Part shown: positions 54,277 to 63,164 of the stretch, one piece after another
Layout: each line of letters opens with the position of its first letter
Numbering within the stretch: the first letter of the stretch is position 1
NCBI GenBank assembly: GCA_963841705.1
Contig: CAWJDY010000044.1
Span: 186,001-250,000 of the forward strand
DNA length: 64,000 bases
Reading direction: 5' to 3'
Origin: VAZQ01 sp963841705
GTDB taxonomy: Bacteria; Pseudomonadota; Alphaproteobacteria; Rhizobiales; Xanthobacteraceae
Notes under the pieces: model-generated
Told to the model about the DNA's origin: nothing
Database searches by the model: none
What the model saw: only the letters and a program-made list of their open reading frames with translations
Position numbers and translations under genes: made by a program

Positions 54277-55894
54277 ACGTCTGATATTGGCTCACCTATG
54301 GTTTGCGTTCGCCGCCTTTGCGGCCGCGGCCGTGCTCGGTGTCTGGCAAATGGGGGCCCGCAGCCCCCTTCCGGCACCATTCCTTACCGCCGAAGCATAC
54401 TTCACCTCGGTCACGGCGCATGGCACGACGATGGCGTACGTGATGCCGACGCTCTTCATCATGGGCTTCGGCTACTACGTCGCCGAGACGGCGCTTGAAC
54501 GCCCGCTGCCCGCCCGCATGTGGGCCTGGCTGGGTTTTGCGCTAGGCGTTTTCGGCGCTCTCATGGCCGCGGCGACGATCTTCGCCGGGCGAGCCACAGT
54601 GCTCTACACCTTCTACCCCCCGCTGATCGCGAGCCCATTCTACTACGTCGGCGTTGTTCTCGTCGTGGCCGGCTCCTGGATCTGGTGCGGGCTCATGATC
54701 GTCGCCATGGCGAGCTGGAAGCGGGCCAATCCGGGTGAGCCAGTGCCCCTTGCTATGTTCGCGACCGTCGCCAATGCTATCTTATGGCTCTGGACCACGG
54801 TTGGTTTGGCGGCGGAACTTCTCTTCCAGGTCATCCCGGCTGCGTTCGGCTGGAATGCGGCGATCGACGTGGGCCTGTCCCGCACCCTGTTCTCGTGGAC
54901 GCTGCACGCGATCGTCTATTTCTGGCTCATCCCGTCTTACATCGCGTTCTACACCATGGCGCCGCAAGCAGCCGGGGGGCGCTTGTATAGCGATACGATG
55001 GGGCGGCTTACATTTATCCTCTTCCTCATCTACAGCCTACCCGTCGGGATTCATCATTTGCTGATGGATCCGGAGCAGGCGAATGCATTTAAATTCCTGC
55101 AAGTGAGCCTCACCGCTCTTGTCGTGGTGCCAACGCTGCTCACTGTCTTCACCATCGGTGCCTCGATGGAGATTGCCGGCCGGCTGCGTGGCGGGCAGGG
55201 CGTCTTCGGCTGGATTGGAGCGCTTCCCTGGGACCGCCCGATGGTGCTGGCCACCGGCCTTGCCTTCCTCATGCTGGGGTTCGGAGGCCTCGGCGGCCTC
55301 ATCAACATGAGCTACGGCATGAACGCGATGGTCCACAACACTTCGTGGGTCACGGCGCACTTCCACCTTATCTTCGGCGGCACCGCGGTGATTATGTATT
55401 TCGCGATCTCCTATGCGATCTGGCCAGTCCTCACAGGCCGCAATCCTGTCTCATTAGGGCCACAGCGTATCCAGCTCTGGCTGTGGTTTTTCGGCATGAT
55501 GATCATGACGCTGCCGTGGCATTACCTCGGTTTACTCGGTCAATCGCGGCGCGTGGCGACATTCGACTACGCCAACCCGATCATCGCCGCTTGGGGTCCC
55601 TGGGTCATCGTATCGCTTTTCGGGGGCATCATCCTGTTTGCCAGCGCGCTCCTTTTCCTCTGGAACCTGCTTGAATTCCATCGCGCCCCCGCTGTTGTCG
55701 CCGACGCGCCAAGGCCGCGCTATGCGCTCGCTGTTCATCCGCCACGTCGCGTGCCGTCGACGCTGAATGGGTTCGCGCTCTGGAACGTGCTGGTGTTGAT
55801 CATTATGGCTGCCGCTTACGGGTACCCGATCGCGCAGTTCTTCGTGATCGGCGCGCCACAGGCGATCGTGCATCGCGTCGATGGCACGAGGTAA
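54263..55894 (+). CDS. Cytochrome c oxidase subunit I, ba3 type
   Basis: The 543-residue protein is a B-family haem-copper oxidase catalytic subunit with about 13 helices. Ligands are visible: TAHGTTMAYV (low-spin haem His), SWTLHAIVYFWL (Cu-B His and the cross-linked Tyr), GIHHLLMD (two Cu-B His) and VTAHFHLIFGG (haem His pair). The proton-channel residues of A-family oxidases are absent, as expected. I chose the GTG at 54263 with GGGAGGG upstream, giving the usual short N-terminus. Confidence 0.93.
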   Translation: MLQAKRLILAHLWFAFAAFAAAAVLGVWQMGARSPLPAPFLTAEAYFTSVTAHGTTMAYVMPTLFIMGFGYYVAETALERPLPARMWAWLGFALGVFGALMAAATIFAGRATVLYTFYPPLIASPFYYVGVVLVVAGSWIWCGLMIVAMASWKRANPGEPVPLAMFATVANAILWLWTTVGLAAELLFQVIPAAFGWNAAIDVGLSRTLFSWTLHAIVYFWLIPSYIAFYTMAPQAAGGRLYSDTMGRLTFILFLIYSLPVGIHHLLMDPEQANAFKFLQVSLTALVVVPTLLTVFTIGASMEIAGRLRGGQGVFGWIGALPWDRPMVLATGLAFLMLGFGGLGGLINMSYGMNAMVHNTSWVTAHFHLIFGGTAVIMYFAISYAIWPVLTGRNPVSLGPQRIQLWLWFFGMMIMTLPWHYLGLLGQSRRVATFDYANPIIAAWGPWVIVSLFGGIILFASALLFLWNLLEFHRAPAVVADAPRPRYALAVHPPRRVPSTLNGFALWNVLVLIIMAAAYGYPIAQFFVIGAPQAIVHRVDGTR

Positions 55895-55898
55895 AACA

Positions 55899-56717
55899 AT
55901 GGCGCATCCTCAACCCGACGCCCTCGACCGGCCTTGGAGATTCTGGGCCAGTATCATCGTCCTCTCGGTGCTGGCCTTCTCGTTTGTTTTTGGATTTTTG
56001 GTGCTCCCCGTCGTTCAGGGATACAGCGTCGGCATCGATCCGTTCACGGCGATCTGTCGTGCAATCGGCCTCTCGCCGGGCTCACCTGCTGTGCAGCAGC
56101 CCAGAAGCAACGCAAAAGCCGAGCCAACGACGCGGGTGGCCTGGAACACGGACTTGCTTCACACTCTCGCCCGCCCGGGCGAACCCGGCTTGGCGACGGC
56201 CGCCGTCTGCGCCGGCTGCCACGGAGCGCGCGGCATCGCCCCCACCCCGCAGTTCCCGAACCTCGCCGGCCAGTCGGCCATCGCCATCTACAAGCAGCTC
56301 CATGATTACAAGAGCGGCAGTCGTGTGAATGCGATTATGACGAGTATCGCGCAATCCCTCGAAGACCAGGACATCATCAATTTATCAACCCATTTCGCTT
56401 CAGCTGGCGAGAGGGCGCTTGACCAGAAAGCGGCCGAGGTGGTCGACGAGAATACCTTACGACTTGTCGAGCGCGGTGATCCGGCGCGTGGGCTTCCCGC
56501 CTGCAACGCCTGCCACGGCTTCAACTCCGGCGGTCCAATCGAGACGCCGTCGCTCTCGCGACAAAACGAGGAGTACCTTGCCAGTCAACTGCATGCATTC
56601 AAAAGCAGTGATCGCCGGAACGATATCTACACGCGGATGCGTAGTATCGCCTCGAAGCTGACCGATCGAGAAGTCGGGACATTGGCAACTTTCTATGCTT
56701 CAACTCTAGTCTATTAA
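55899..56717 (+). CDS. Membrane-anchored diheme cytochrome c
   Basis: The 272-residue protein begins with a helix (FWASIIVLSVLAFSFVFGFL) and then two cytochrome c domains with CAGCH and CNACH haem motifs. It resembles cytochrome c4-like proteins attached to terminal oxidases (FPNLAGQSAIAIYKQLHDYK). It follows the subunit I stop by four bases and probably delivers electrons to Cu-A. An alternative ATG at 55881 would overlap subunit I. Confidence 0.9.
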   Translation: MAHPQPDALDRPWRFWASIIVLSVLAFSFVFGFLVLPVVQGYSVGIDPFTAICRAIGLSPGSPAVQQPRSNAKAEPTTRVAWNTDLLHTLARPGEPGLATAAVCAGCHGARGIAPTPQFPNLAGQSAIAIYKQLHDYKSGSRVNAIMTSIAQSLEDQDIINLSTHFASAGERALDQKAAEVVDENTLRLVERGDPARGLPACNACHGFNSGGPIETPSLSRQNEEYLASQLHAFKSSDRRNDIYTRMRSIASKLTDREVGTLATFYASTLVY

Positions 56718-56898
56718 CGATGCTTCAACCCCGAAATTGAAAATGATACGCGCCGGTCCACCACTCGATCAGTTCCAACGTGGCCGGTGCGCATTGGGAA
56801 CATAGAGGCGCAGCATCTCGGTCCAGAAGATCTATTCCAGCCCGACGTCAACCTCGACCTCGCCATCTCGCAGATCGTGCTGCGCGGGGGCAGCAGGC

Positions 56899-57330
56899 TC
56901 AAACGCCCTGCTCGGGTGCCTGGTAGATGGTGACGGGCGGCCTCTCACCCGGTTTGTCGGGAAGCTTCGGCTGCGGCAGCGGATAGAATTTCGGATCTTC
57001 CCGATCCCAGCTTCGTTCGAACGGCAGCCCCGTGCCGACGCCACTGCCATGCTGGCGCTCGTTCTCGGCGATTGCGTCCTGCAGTGCCTTCGCCACCTTC
57101 TCATCCCAAGGGAGCTTGTAGTAGCGCGGCTCATTCAACCCAGGCAGCTGCAGCCAGAGATACATGCCGTCGTTCTCCTTCAAATAGGAGCCGATGACCT
57201 TGGCGTCAGGCATGCTCGTCCGGAACACCTCGAGGCGCGTCGATTTCGGCCGCCCAAGCATGTCGGAATAGCCGAAGAACAAAGCTCCAAGGATGACTGC
57301 GAATAGTCCGGCGATGATGGCGCGGCGCAC
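56899..57330 (-). CDS. Small membrane-anchored protein paired with the MotA/TolQ-like gene
   Basis: A single helix (AIIAGLFAVILGALFFGYSD) is followed by a soluble domain with YLWLQLPGLNEPRYYKLPWD and GLPFERSWDREDPKFYPLPQ. I recognise the pattern as a conserved unnamed protein encoded next to MotA/TolQ/ExbB-like genes. The start is probably a GTG at 57330; the open frame extends further up but there in unlikely sequence. Confidence 0.65.
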   Translation of the reverse strand: MRRAIIAGLFAVILGALFFGYSDMLGRPKSTRLEVFRTSMPDAKVIGSYLKENDGMYLWLQLPGLNEPRYYKLPWDEKVAKALQDAIAENERQHGSGVGTGLPFERSWDREDPKFYPLPQPKLPDKPGERPPVTIYQAPEQGV

Positions 57331-57934
57331 ACGGCTTCCCGCCGGCACTGCCACATAGGCGAAGCCGCCGAGCAGGAGGGCGGGCGAGCAGGTGGGCGTT
57401 GGTGCCCAGCCAGAGATAACCGATGCAGGCGAGCAGATTGGTATAAAGCGCAGTGCCGGCGCCGACATAGATCGCGGTCACGATCGCCTTGAAACTCTCG
57501 AAGCTCTGCGCTTTGTCGACCGAAAGGTCGGAGACGGTTATGATGAGACCGAGCACGGTGCCAACCATGCCGAGATAGACGAGCGCGTTGCCGGCCCAGC
57601 GCACCGTCTGCCAGTCCTTGCGCGAGACTGCTACTAGTGCGCCCAGGAACAGCACGGTGATGAGATAGCACATGCCCAACTCGTCGGCACGATACGGCCT
57701 CAGCAACAGACCATCCGCCCACGCCGCAGCCAACAACGCCACGCCGACAAGATTGATGACGGCAAATCGCGCGAAGAAGGGGAACTGCGCTACGCGCGTT
57801 GCCAAAGTCTCCGGCCCCGGACGCAGGCTGAGATGGTCGCGAACTGCGCCGCCTGGCGGCTTGAGCAGCAGCACATCTGCGCGGGAATCGTGACTTTCAA
57901 CACGCGGAGCCGCCGGATTGTTTTTCGACATCAT
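57206..57934 (-). CDS. MotA/TolQ/ExbB-like membrane protein, frame probably damaged at the 3' end
   Basis: Three helices are visible: FAVINLVGVALLAAAWADGL, then LITVLFLGALVAV, and the longer pair around VYLGMVGTVLGLIIT and AGTALYTNLLACIGYLWLGT, which carries the proton-channel family pattern. After NAHLLA (about 57385) the frame turns into Arg/Pro-rich sequence that does not look natural, while the -1 frame there reads LLLGGFAYVAVPAGS. A one-base change in the C/G-rich run near 57375-57390 is likely. Start ATGs at 57934 and 57931 are both possible. Confidence 0.6.
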   Translation of the reverse strand: MMSKNNPAAPRVESHDSRADVLLLKPPGGAVRDHLSLRPGPETLATRVAQFPFFARFAVINLVGVALLAAAWADGLLLRPYRADELGMCYLITVLFLGALVAVSRKDWQTVRWAGNALVYLGMVGTVLGLIITVSDLSVDKAQSFESFKAIVTAIYVGAGTALYTNLLACIGYLWLGTNAHLLARPPARRLRLCGSAGGKPCAPRHHRRTIRSHPWSFVLRLFRHAWAAEIDAPRGVPDEHA

Positions 57935-58245
57935 GACGCCCTCGCATGTTTTTGGAGTGTTGAGCCAGTTACCTCCATCGCGCTCTAGGTTAGTGTCGCG
58001 CACTCACCCGAAGCAATTGTGCATGGCGTAAGGTTCGCATGGACGTGCGAGCAACTGAGGTAGTCCAGCGGGACGAGGCCAGTAGTGCTTTGGTTCTAGT
58101 GGAACACTGAGCGTCAACCACTCGCACCAGATGGACATGACTTCGCTTTTTCCTTCGCATGCCGGAGCTTTGGGAAATTGCCTTGCTTCATTCGCTGTAC
58201 GACCCAGGGCCATGCCCAAGTCCATCTCCTAACGGAAGGAGAACG
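57935..58245. other. Intergenic region without recognisable gene
   Basis: Nothing convincing on either strand. The right end has GGAAGGAGAACG, the ribosome binding site of the remnant that follows. Confidence 0.4.
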
Positions 58246-58396
58246 ATGATGCCGATGAAGCATATTCAAACGCTACGAGACCTAATTAGCCGCGAGAAAG
58301 GCCTGCTGTTGCCGGGCGCGCCAAACGCACTGGCAGCCCGCGATGGCGATTCGCGGCGGGCTCGACCTGCCCCTGATCGTCGACGCCGATACAGGC
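58246..58396 (+). pseudogene. Internally deleted isocitrate-lyase/PEP-mutase family gene
   Basis: The frame begins LRDLISREKGLLLPGAPNAL with a good ribosome binding site. At about 58335 it jumps, in another frame, to AIRGGLDLPLIVDADTG, which in intact enzymes lies some 50 residues further on. The remaining two thirds are missing. Confidence 0.7.
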
Positions 58397-58421
58397 TCGC
58401 GATCGCGAAGGGTGCGAACGC

Positions 58422-58502
58422 ATGCACCAGGAGAAGGCGCTCGACGAAGCCCTTGAGAATACATTTCCAGCGTCCGATCCGGTGTCAGTCGAACAGCCGT
58501 AA
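58422..58502 (+). pseudogene. Tail of a small acidic protein
   Basis: The sequence MHQEKALDEALENTFPASDP, then VSVEQP, is the familiar C-terminus of small rhizobial proteins ending DTFPASDPVSVxQP. Only 26 codons follow the ATG and no ribosome binding site is seen, so it is probably a remnant. Confidence 0.5.
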
Positions 58503-58585
58503 CCACCTCTTTGGCGACCCCGACTCCGGGATCCAGTGCCCGGAGGAGACATAGACGGTCTGACCAAATCATGATCGGCGTCGCG

Positions 58586-59143
58586 TCAGCTCCGACCGAG
58601 GCCTACGAGGACTGTCTCGTCGTTCTGGAGAATTAGCGCGTCTTTTCCCTCCCAGGTCGGCGCAGCCGCGTATTCGCTCGGCTGCATATCCACAGACGCC
58701 AGTTGCCTACCGAGAATGATTACAGCTTCAATCGGCACCGCAACCGGGCGCCCAAACCAGCCGAACCATCTACTGTAAGATACGATGAGCCGGACCTTCC
58801 CCTGCGACGTGCGCACGACCTTTCGAACAAAGCCGATCGTGAAATCGTTGGCATCGAGTACTGGCAGATCGATGAGATCGCTCACGCGCACGGGCTGCGG
58901 GAAACGCCGGCGCATGCGCTCTTCCAACGGCATCGGGTTTTCCGCGTCGTTCCTACCGGTCGGCGGTATCATGGCTTGCGCCACCACGAAAAACCGACCA
59001 GCCGCCGCGATCGGCGAACCCGCGTTCGCTGGGGCCGTGAAGGCTATTGTCGCACCGAGCAACAAGCCTGCTGATGCGACCCGCACTCTTATTCCGCTGC
59101 AACCCGCGCCACTTCGGCCTTGAGCCTTGGATTGAGCTCGCAT
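58586..59143 (-). CDS. Exported PRC-barrel-domain protein
   Basis: The 185-residue protein has a signal peptide (cleaved near ANAG, residue 42) and a PRC-barrel-like domain from VRVSDLIDLPVLDANDFTIG to about residue 150 (VAVPIEAVIILG). Such exported PRC-barrel proteins are common in rhizobia and have no assigned job. A perfect AGGAGGG precedes the ATG. Confidence 0.75.
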   Translation of the reverse strand: MRAQSKAQGRSGAGCSGIRVRVASAGLLLGATIAFTAPANAGSPIAAAGRFFVVAQAMIPPTGRNDAENPMPLEERMRRRFPQPVRVSDLIDLPVLDANDFTIGFVRKVVRTSQGKVRLIVSYSRWFGWFGRPVAVPIEAVIILGRQLASVDMQPSEYAAAPTWEGKDALILQNDETVLVGLGRS

Positions 59144-59257
59144 GCTTGATCCCTCCTAGCACTTGAGGGATTTGACGAACTTGCCGACGGATGCGGCTCG
59201 GCGAAAGGCACCCTCAAAATACTCGTACTCCATGTGAGGCGCGCCAAAAGCTGTCTC

Positions 59258-59926
59258 TTAGAACCGCGCCGACTTTGTTAACCCGCCCCTCTCGATGACA
59301 AAACTCGCGATTTGATCGACACCTTCGCCACTCTTCAAATTCGTAAAAATGAAAGGCCGCTTTGCGCGCATTCTCGACGCATCCGCCTCCATTACCGCAA
59401 GGCTTGCACCTACCAGAGGAGCCAAATCTATCTTGTTGATAACAAGAAGATCGGAGCGCGTAATACCGGGGCCACCCTTGCGAGGTATCTTTTCACCTGC
59501 CGCGACGTCGATCACGTAGATCGTCAAGTCCGCCAGCTCGGGGCTGAAGGTAGCCGCGAGATTATCGCCCCCGGATTCGATAAAGCATAATTCTGCGTGC
59601 GGGAATTTCTTGCTCATCTCTGTGACGGCGGCGAGGTTCATGGAGGCATCCTCCCGTATCGCCGTATGCGGGCAGCCGCCGGTCTCGACGCCCATGATGC
59701 GCTCCGCGGGCAGCGCTTGCGCGCGTGTGAGGATGAGCTGGTCTTCCTTGGTGTAGATGTCGTTGGTGATCACGTAGATGTCGTAGATGTCCCGGAGCCG
59801 CTTGCACAGCGCTTCAACCAGCGCAGTTTTGCCAGAGCCCACCGGTCCGCCGATCCCGACGCGGAAAGGGCCGTGCGGAGTTGCGCCGATGCTGGCATGG
59901 AAGTCTGGCCTGATAGCAAGGGTCAT
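59258..59926 (-). CDS. ureG: Urease accessory GTPase UreG
   Basis: UreG is the GTPase that drives nickel insertion into urease. The 222-residue protein has the P-loop GGPVGSGKTALVEAL, the family motifs TNDIYTKEDQ and VETGGCPHTAIREDASMN, and the base-recognition NKIDLAPLVGA. The CPH motif that binds Ni is intact. The start overlaps the ureF stop by four bases. It is the last urease gene in the window. Confidence 0.96.
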   Translation of the reverse strand: MTLAIRPDFHASIGATPHGPFRVGIGGPVGSGKTALVEALCKRLRDIYDIYVITNDIYTKEDQLILTRAQALPAERIMGVETGGCPHTAIREDASMNLAAVTEMSKKFPHAELCFIESGGDNLAATFSPELADLTIYVIDVAAGEKIPRKGGPGITRSDLLVINKIDLAPLVGASLAVMEADASRMRAKRPFIFTNLKSGEGVDQIASFVIERGGLTKSARF

Positions 59927-60633
59927 GAGCGAAATAGCCTTGTGTATTGTGTCTCATGCGCCATGGAGGCGAGCTCGAGCATGAACGCGGCGGAGCCGAG
60001 ATCATCAATCGTGGAGTTTTCGGCTTGCCCGCTTGCGGTCTGCACCGCCACTTCAAGTACGGCAATGGCAAGCTGCCCATCGGTCTGACCCAGAGGGATC
60101 AGTCGAACTCCGGCGGTTACCAGATTGGCGAGCCAACTCTGCAGGAAAGCGGGCAGCGCGAGGTGAGCCGGAATTCGTTGCCTTCCCGATGCAGCTCCGA
60201 GAACGACCGCGAGAGCAGGCTGGACATCGCGCTGGCCGATTGTTTCTGAGAGCCAGTCCAGAACCCGATCGGGCCAGACTTGCCGCAAGGTGGAGAGGCA
60301 GGCCGCCGCCGGCTGCGACGATTCAAGCGCGAATTCCGATGTGCCGCGGAAAGCGGCTGCCAGCTCAGCAATTTCAAACAGCTTGGCCCGGTCATCGTCC
60401 ATGGCGCAGCGCCAGGCCTCGATGAAGAAAATCGCTTCATTTCGTCCCGAGCCATGGCAGAGGTCTGCTTCCAACCAGTCCACAAGACTGGCGCGGTCAT
60501 GGACATCACCCGCCTCAACAGCCCACTCGAGGCCGTGCGAATAGCTGTACGCGCCTATGGGGAATGCAGGCGACAGCCAGCTCTGTAGTCGCAAAAGCGC
60601 CTGCGGCGGAAAGCGGCACGGTTCATCACGCAT
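59923..60633 (-). CDS. ureF: Urease accessory protein UreF
   Basis: UreF is an all-helical chaperone that joins UreG to the apo-urease complex. The 236-residue protein shows LLRLQSWLSPAFPIGAYSYS and HGLEWAVEAG, the family signature, and a long helical C-terminal half. I chose the ATG that overlaps the ureE stop by eight bases; the open frame continues upstream in the His-rich tail of ureE. Confidence 0.93.
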   Translation of the reverse strand: MRDEPCRFPPQALLRLQSWLSPAFPIGAYSYSHGLEWAVEAGDVHDRASLVDWLEADLCHGSGRNEAIFFIEAWRCAMDDDRAKLFEIAELAAAFRGTSEFALESSQPAAACLSTLRQVWPDRVLDWLSETIGQRDVQPALAVVLGAASGRQRIPAHLALPAFLQSWLANLVTAGVRLIPLGQTDGQLAIAVLEVAVQTASGQAENSTIDDLGSAAFMLELASMAHETQYTRLFRS

Positions 60634-61111
60634 GATGATGTTCACTATGATCATGGTCGTGATGGTGGCCATCACCACTGTAAGCGCCGCCTTCCGGCTG
60701 GAACGGCGAGTGCACCTTCAGAAGCTCCGCTCCGAAGCGAAGGAGCATCTCCTCGATCACATGATCGGGCCGAATTCGAAGAACCTGGTCGCGAATTTCA
60801 GTCGGCAGATGCCGGTTTCCCAGATGCCAGGCAAGGCGCATGAGCTGATTGGGATCCTTGTGCCTGACTTCGACAACAGGCTCGGCAGCGGCCCGCACCA
60901 TGAGCAATCTTCCATCTTCAAGTTGCAAGGCGTCCCCATCGGCCATCGCAACCGCTTTCGCAAGATCGAGAAGGACGTCTTCGCCCTGATCCGTCATCAG
61001 GCGAAGGCGGCGGCGATGGCGCGCGTCGAAATCGAGCGTGAGAGTGCCGGCCGCGATTTCTTTCGGCCAATGTCCGGCGGGCCGATGAATTGAAGCGTGA
61101 TGCATTGTCAT
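60626..61111 (-). CDS. ureE: Urease accessory metallochaperone UreE
   Basis: UreE delivers nickel to the urease assembly complex. The 161-residue protein has the N-terminal domain with LTLDFDARHRRRLRLMTDQG, the metal-binding domain with LAWHLGNRHLPTEI, and a His-rich tail (GDGHHHDHDHSEHHHA) for nickel binding. The start is the ATG one base after the ureC stop. Confidence 0.93.
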   Translation of the reverse strand: MTMHHASIHRPAGHWPKEIAAGTLTLDFDARHRRRLRLMTDQGEDVLLDLAKAVAMADGDALQLEDGRLLMVRAAAEPVVEVRHKDPNQLMRLAWHLGNRHLPTEIRDQVLRIRPDHVIEEMLLRFGAELLKVHSPFQPEGGAYSGDGHHHDHDHSEHHHA

Positions 61112-61112
61112 A

Positions 61113-62816
61113 TCAATACATGAAGTAGAGTTGCGCCATGGGCAGCACGCGTGCGGGCTCGCAGGTGAGAAGCCGGCCGTCGGCTCGCACTTCATAGGTT
61201 TCCGGGTTGATCTCCATCCGAGGCGTCGCGCTGTTCAGGGCCATGGAATGCTTGCCGATTTTGCGCGTGTTCATGACGGGAAGGAGTCGTTTGGCGACCC
61301 CGGACACGGCGCGTTTTTCCAACGCCGCCTGGCTGACGAACGTAACCGAGCTTTGCGTCAACGAGCGGCCGAAGGCGCCGAACATCGGCCGGTAATATTC
61401 CGGCTGTGGATTGGGAATGGATGCGTTGGCGTCTCCCATGATCGCGGCAGCAATCGTGCCGCTTTTAAGCACCATGGCAGGCTTCACGCCGAAAAAGGCC
61501 GGGTTCCAGATACAGAGATCGGCAAGCTTTCCGACTTCAACGGAGCCGACATACTCGGAAATGCCTTGCGCTATCGCGGGGTTGATCGTGTATTTTGCGA
61601 TGTAGCGCCGCGCCCGAAAATTGTCGTTGTCCCCCTTCTCCTCGGGCAGTCGTCCGAACTGCTTCTTCATCTTGTCGGCGCCCTGCCATGTACGGATGAT
61701 CACCTCGCCGACGCGGCCCATGGCCTGGCTGTCCGACGACATGATCGAGATTGCACCGAGGTCATGCAACATGTCCTCGGCCGCTATTGTCTCCTTGCGG
61801 ATGCGGCTCTCGGCAAAGGCGACATCTTCGGGAATCCGACGGTCGAGGTGATGGGTGACCATCACCATGTCGAGGGCTTCTTCCGCCGTGTTCGCCGTGT
61901 ACGGCCGTGTCGGAGTTGTCGAAGCGGGAAGGACATTTGCTTCGCCGCACACTTTGATGATGTCGGGGGCATGCCCGCCGCCGGCCCCTTCGGTGTGGAA
62001 GGTGTGAATGGTTCTGCCCTTGAAGGCTGCGATGGTTCGTTCGACAAAGCCGCTCTCGTTGAGCGTGTCGGTGTGGATGGCGACTTGCACGTCCATGTCA
62101 TCCGCGACCGAGAGGCAGCAATCGATGGCGGCAGGGGTGGTGCCCCAGTCCTCGTGCAGCTTCAGGCCGCACGCCCCAGCCTCGACCTGCTCAACCAGGC
62201 CTGCGGCCGAGCTTGCGTTGCCTTTGCCGAAGAAGCCGAGATTCATGGGAAAGGCATCGGCAGCTTCGAGCATCCGCTGAATGTGCCAGGGTCCGGGGGT
62301 GCAGGTGGTGGCATTCGTTCCTGTCGCCGGCCCTGTACCACCGCCCATCATCGTGGTGAGGCCCGAATAAAGCGCCTCCTCGATCTGCTGCGGGCAGATG
62401 TAGTGGACATGCGTGTCAATGCCGCCGGCGGTGACAATGGTGCCTTCGCCGGCAATCACCTCGGTGCCGGGACCGATAATCATGGTGACATTCGGCTGCA
62501 CATCGGGATTGCCAGCTTTTCCTATCGCCGCAATGCGCCCATCCTTGATGCCGATATCGGCCTTCACAATTCCCCAGTGGTCGAGAATGAGCGCGTTGGT
62601 AATGATCGTATCGACGGCTCCCTCGTTGCGGGAACGCTGCGACTGACCCATGCCGTCGCGGATGACTTTGCCCCCTCCGAACTTCACCTCCTCGCCGTAG
62701 GTGGTGAAGTCCTTCTCCACCTCGATGATGAGGTCGGTATCCGCGAGACGCACCTTGTCGCCGACGGTGGGGCCAAACATCTGCGCATAGGCGGCGCGAG
62801 TCATCGTGTGGGGCAT
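61113..62816 (-). CDS. ureC: Urease alpha subunit
   Basis: UreC hydrolyses urea to ammonia and carbamate at a dinickel centre. The 567-residue protein has the metal ligands THVHYICP (His136, His138), the carbamylated Lys219 in GLKLHEDWG, His248 in HTDTLNESG and His274 in HTFHTEGAGGGHAPD. The mobile flap reads MVTHHLD, with Thr321 where most ureases have Cys. The rest is well conserved, so activity is expected. ureE follows after one base. Confidence 0.97.
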   Translation of the reverse strand: MPHTMTRAAYAQMFGPTVGDKVRLADTDLIIEVEKDFTTYGEEVKFGGGKVIRDGMGQSQRSRNEGAVDTIITNALILDHWGIVKADIGIKDGRIAAIGKAGNPDVQPNVTMIIGPGTEVIAGEGTIVTAGGIDTHVHYICPQQIEEALYSGLTTMMGGGTGPATGTNATTCTPGPWHIQRMLEAADAFPMNLGFFGKGNASSAAGLVEQVEAGACGLKLHEDWGTTPAAIDCCLSVADDMDVQVAIHTDTLNESGFVERTIAAFKGRTIHTFHTEGAGGGHAPDIIKVCGEANVLPASTTPTRPYTANTAEEALDMVMVTHHLDRRIPEDVAFAESRIRKETIAAEDMLHDLGAISIMSSDSQAMGRVGEVIIRTWQGADKMKKQFGRLPEEKGDNDNFRARRYIAKYTINPAIAQGISEYVGSVEVGKLADLCIWNPAFFGVKPAMVLKSGTIAAAIMGDANASIPNPQPEYYRPMFGAFGRSLTQSSVTFVSQAALEKRAVSGVAKRLLPVMNTRKIGKHSMALNSATPRMEINPETYEVRADGRLLTCEPARVLPMAQLYFMY

Positions 62817-62822
62817 TTTCGC

Positions 62823-63164
62823 TTACCTCACTGATCCGTCATTGTTGCCGGCAGCAGGCGGCAATGCGCCCATGACCGCTTGGTTGAAGCCGTAAACCAG
62901 GCGAGCACCGGCATAGGGGATCAGCCGAACTTCACGGGTCACGCCCGGCTCGAAACGCACAGCTGTTCCCGCCGGAATGTCCAGGCGATAGCCAAGAGCA
63001 GCCTTTCGATCGAAGGCGAGAGCCGCGTTGGTCTCAGCGAAATGATAATGACTGCCGACCTGTATCGGTCTGTCGCCCGTATTGGCGACTTTGAGAGAAA
63101 TGGCTGCCCTGTCCTTGTTCAAGACGATCTCGCCCGATGCTGGAAAAATTTCGCCGGGTGTCAT
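62823..63164 (-). CDS. ureB: Urease beta subunit
   Basis: UreB is the small structural subunit. The 113-residue protein starts MTPGEIFPASGEIVLNK, with VANTGDRPIQVGSHYHFAET and RLVYGFNQAVMG as family landmarks. The ATG overlaps the stop of the aquaporin gene as ATGA. Its first 60 bases have a diverged second copy at the start of the aquaporin gene. Confidence 0.94.
   Translation of the reverse strand: MTPGEIFPASGEIVLNKDRAAISLKVANTGDRPIQVGSHYHFAETNAALAFDRKAALGYRLDIPAGTAVRFEPGVTREVRLIPYAGARLVYGFNQAVMGALPPAAGNNDGSVR

Noticed and set aside
61131..62834. A long plus-strand open frame opposite ureC (567 codons)
   Set aside because: It mirrors ureC exactly in length, has antisense-type composition rich in Arg, His and Asp, and matches no family.
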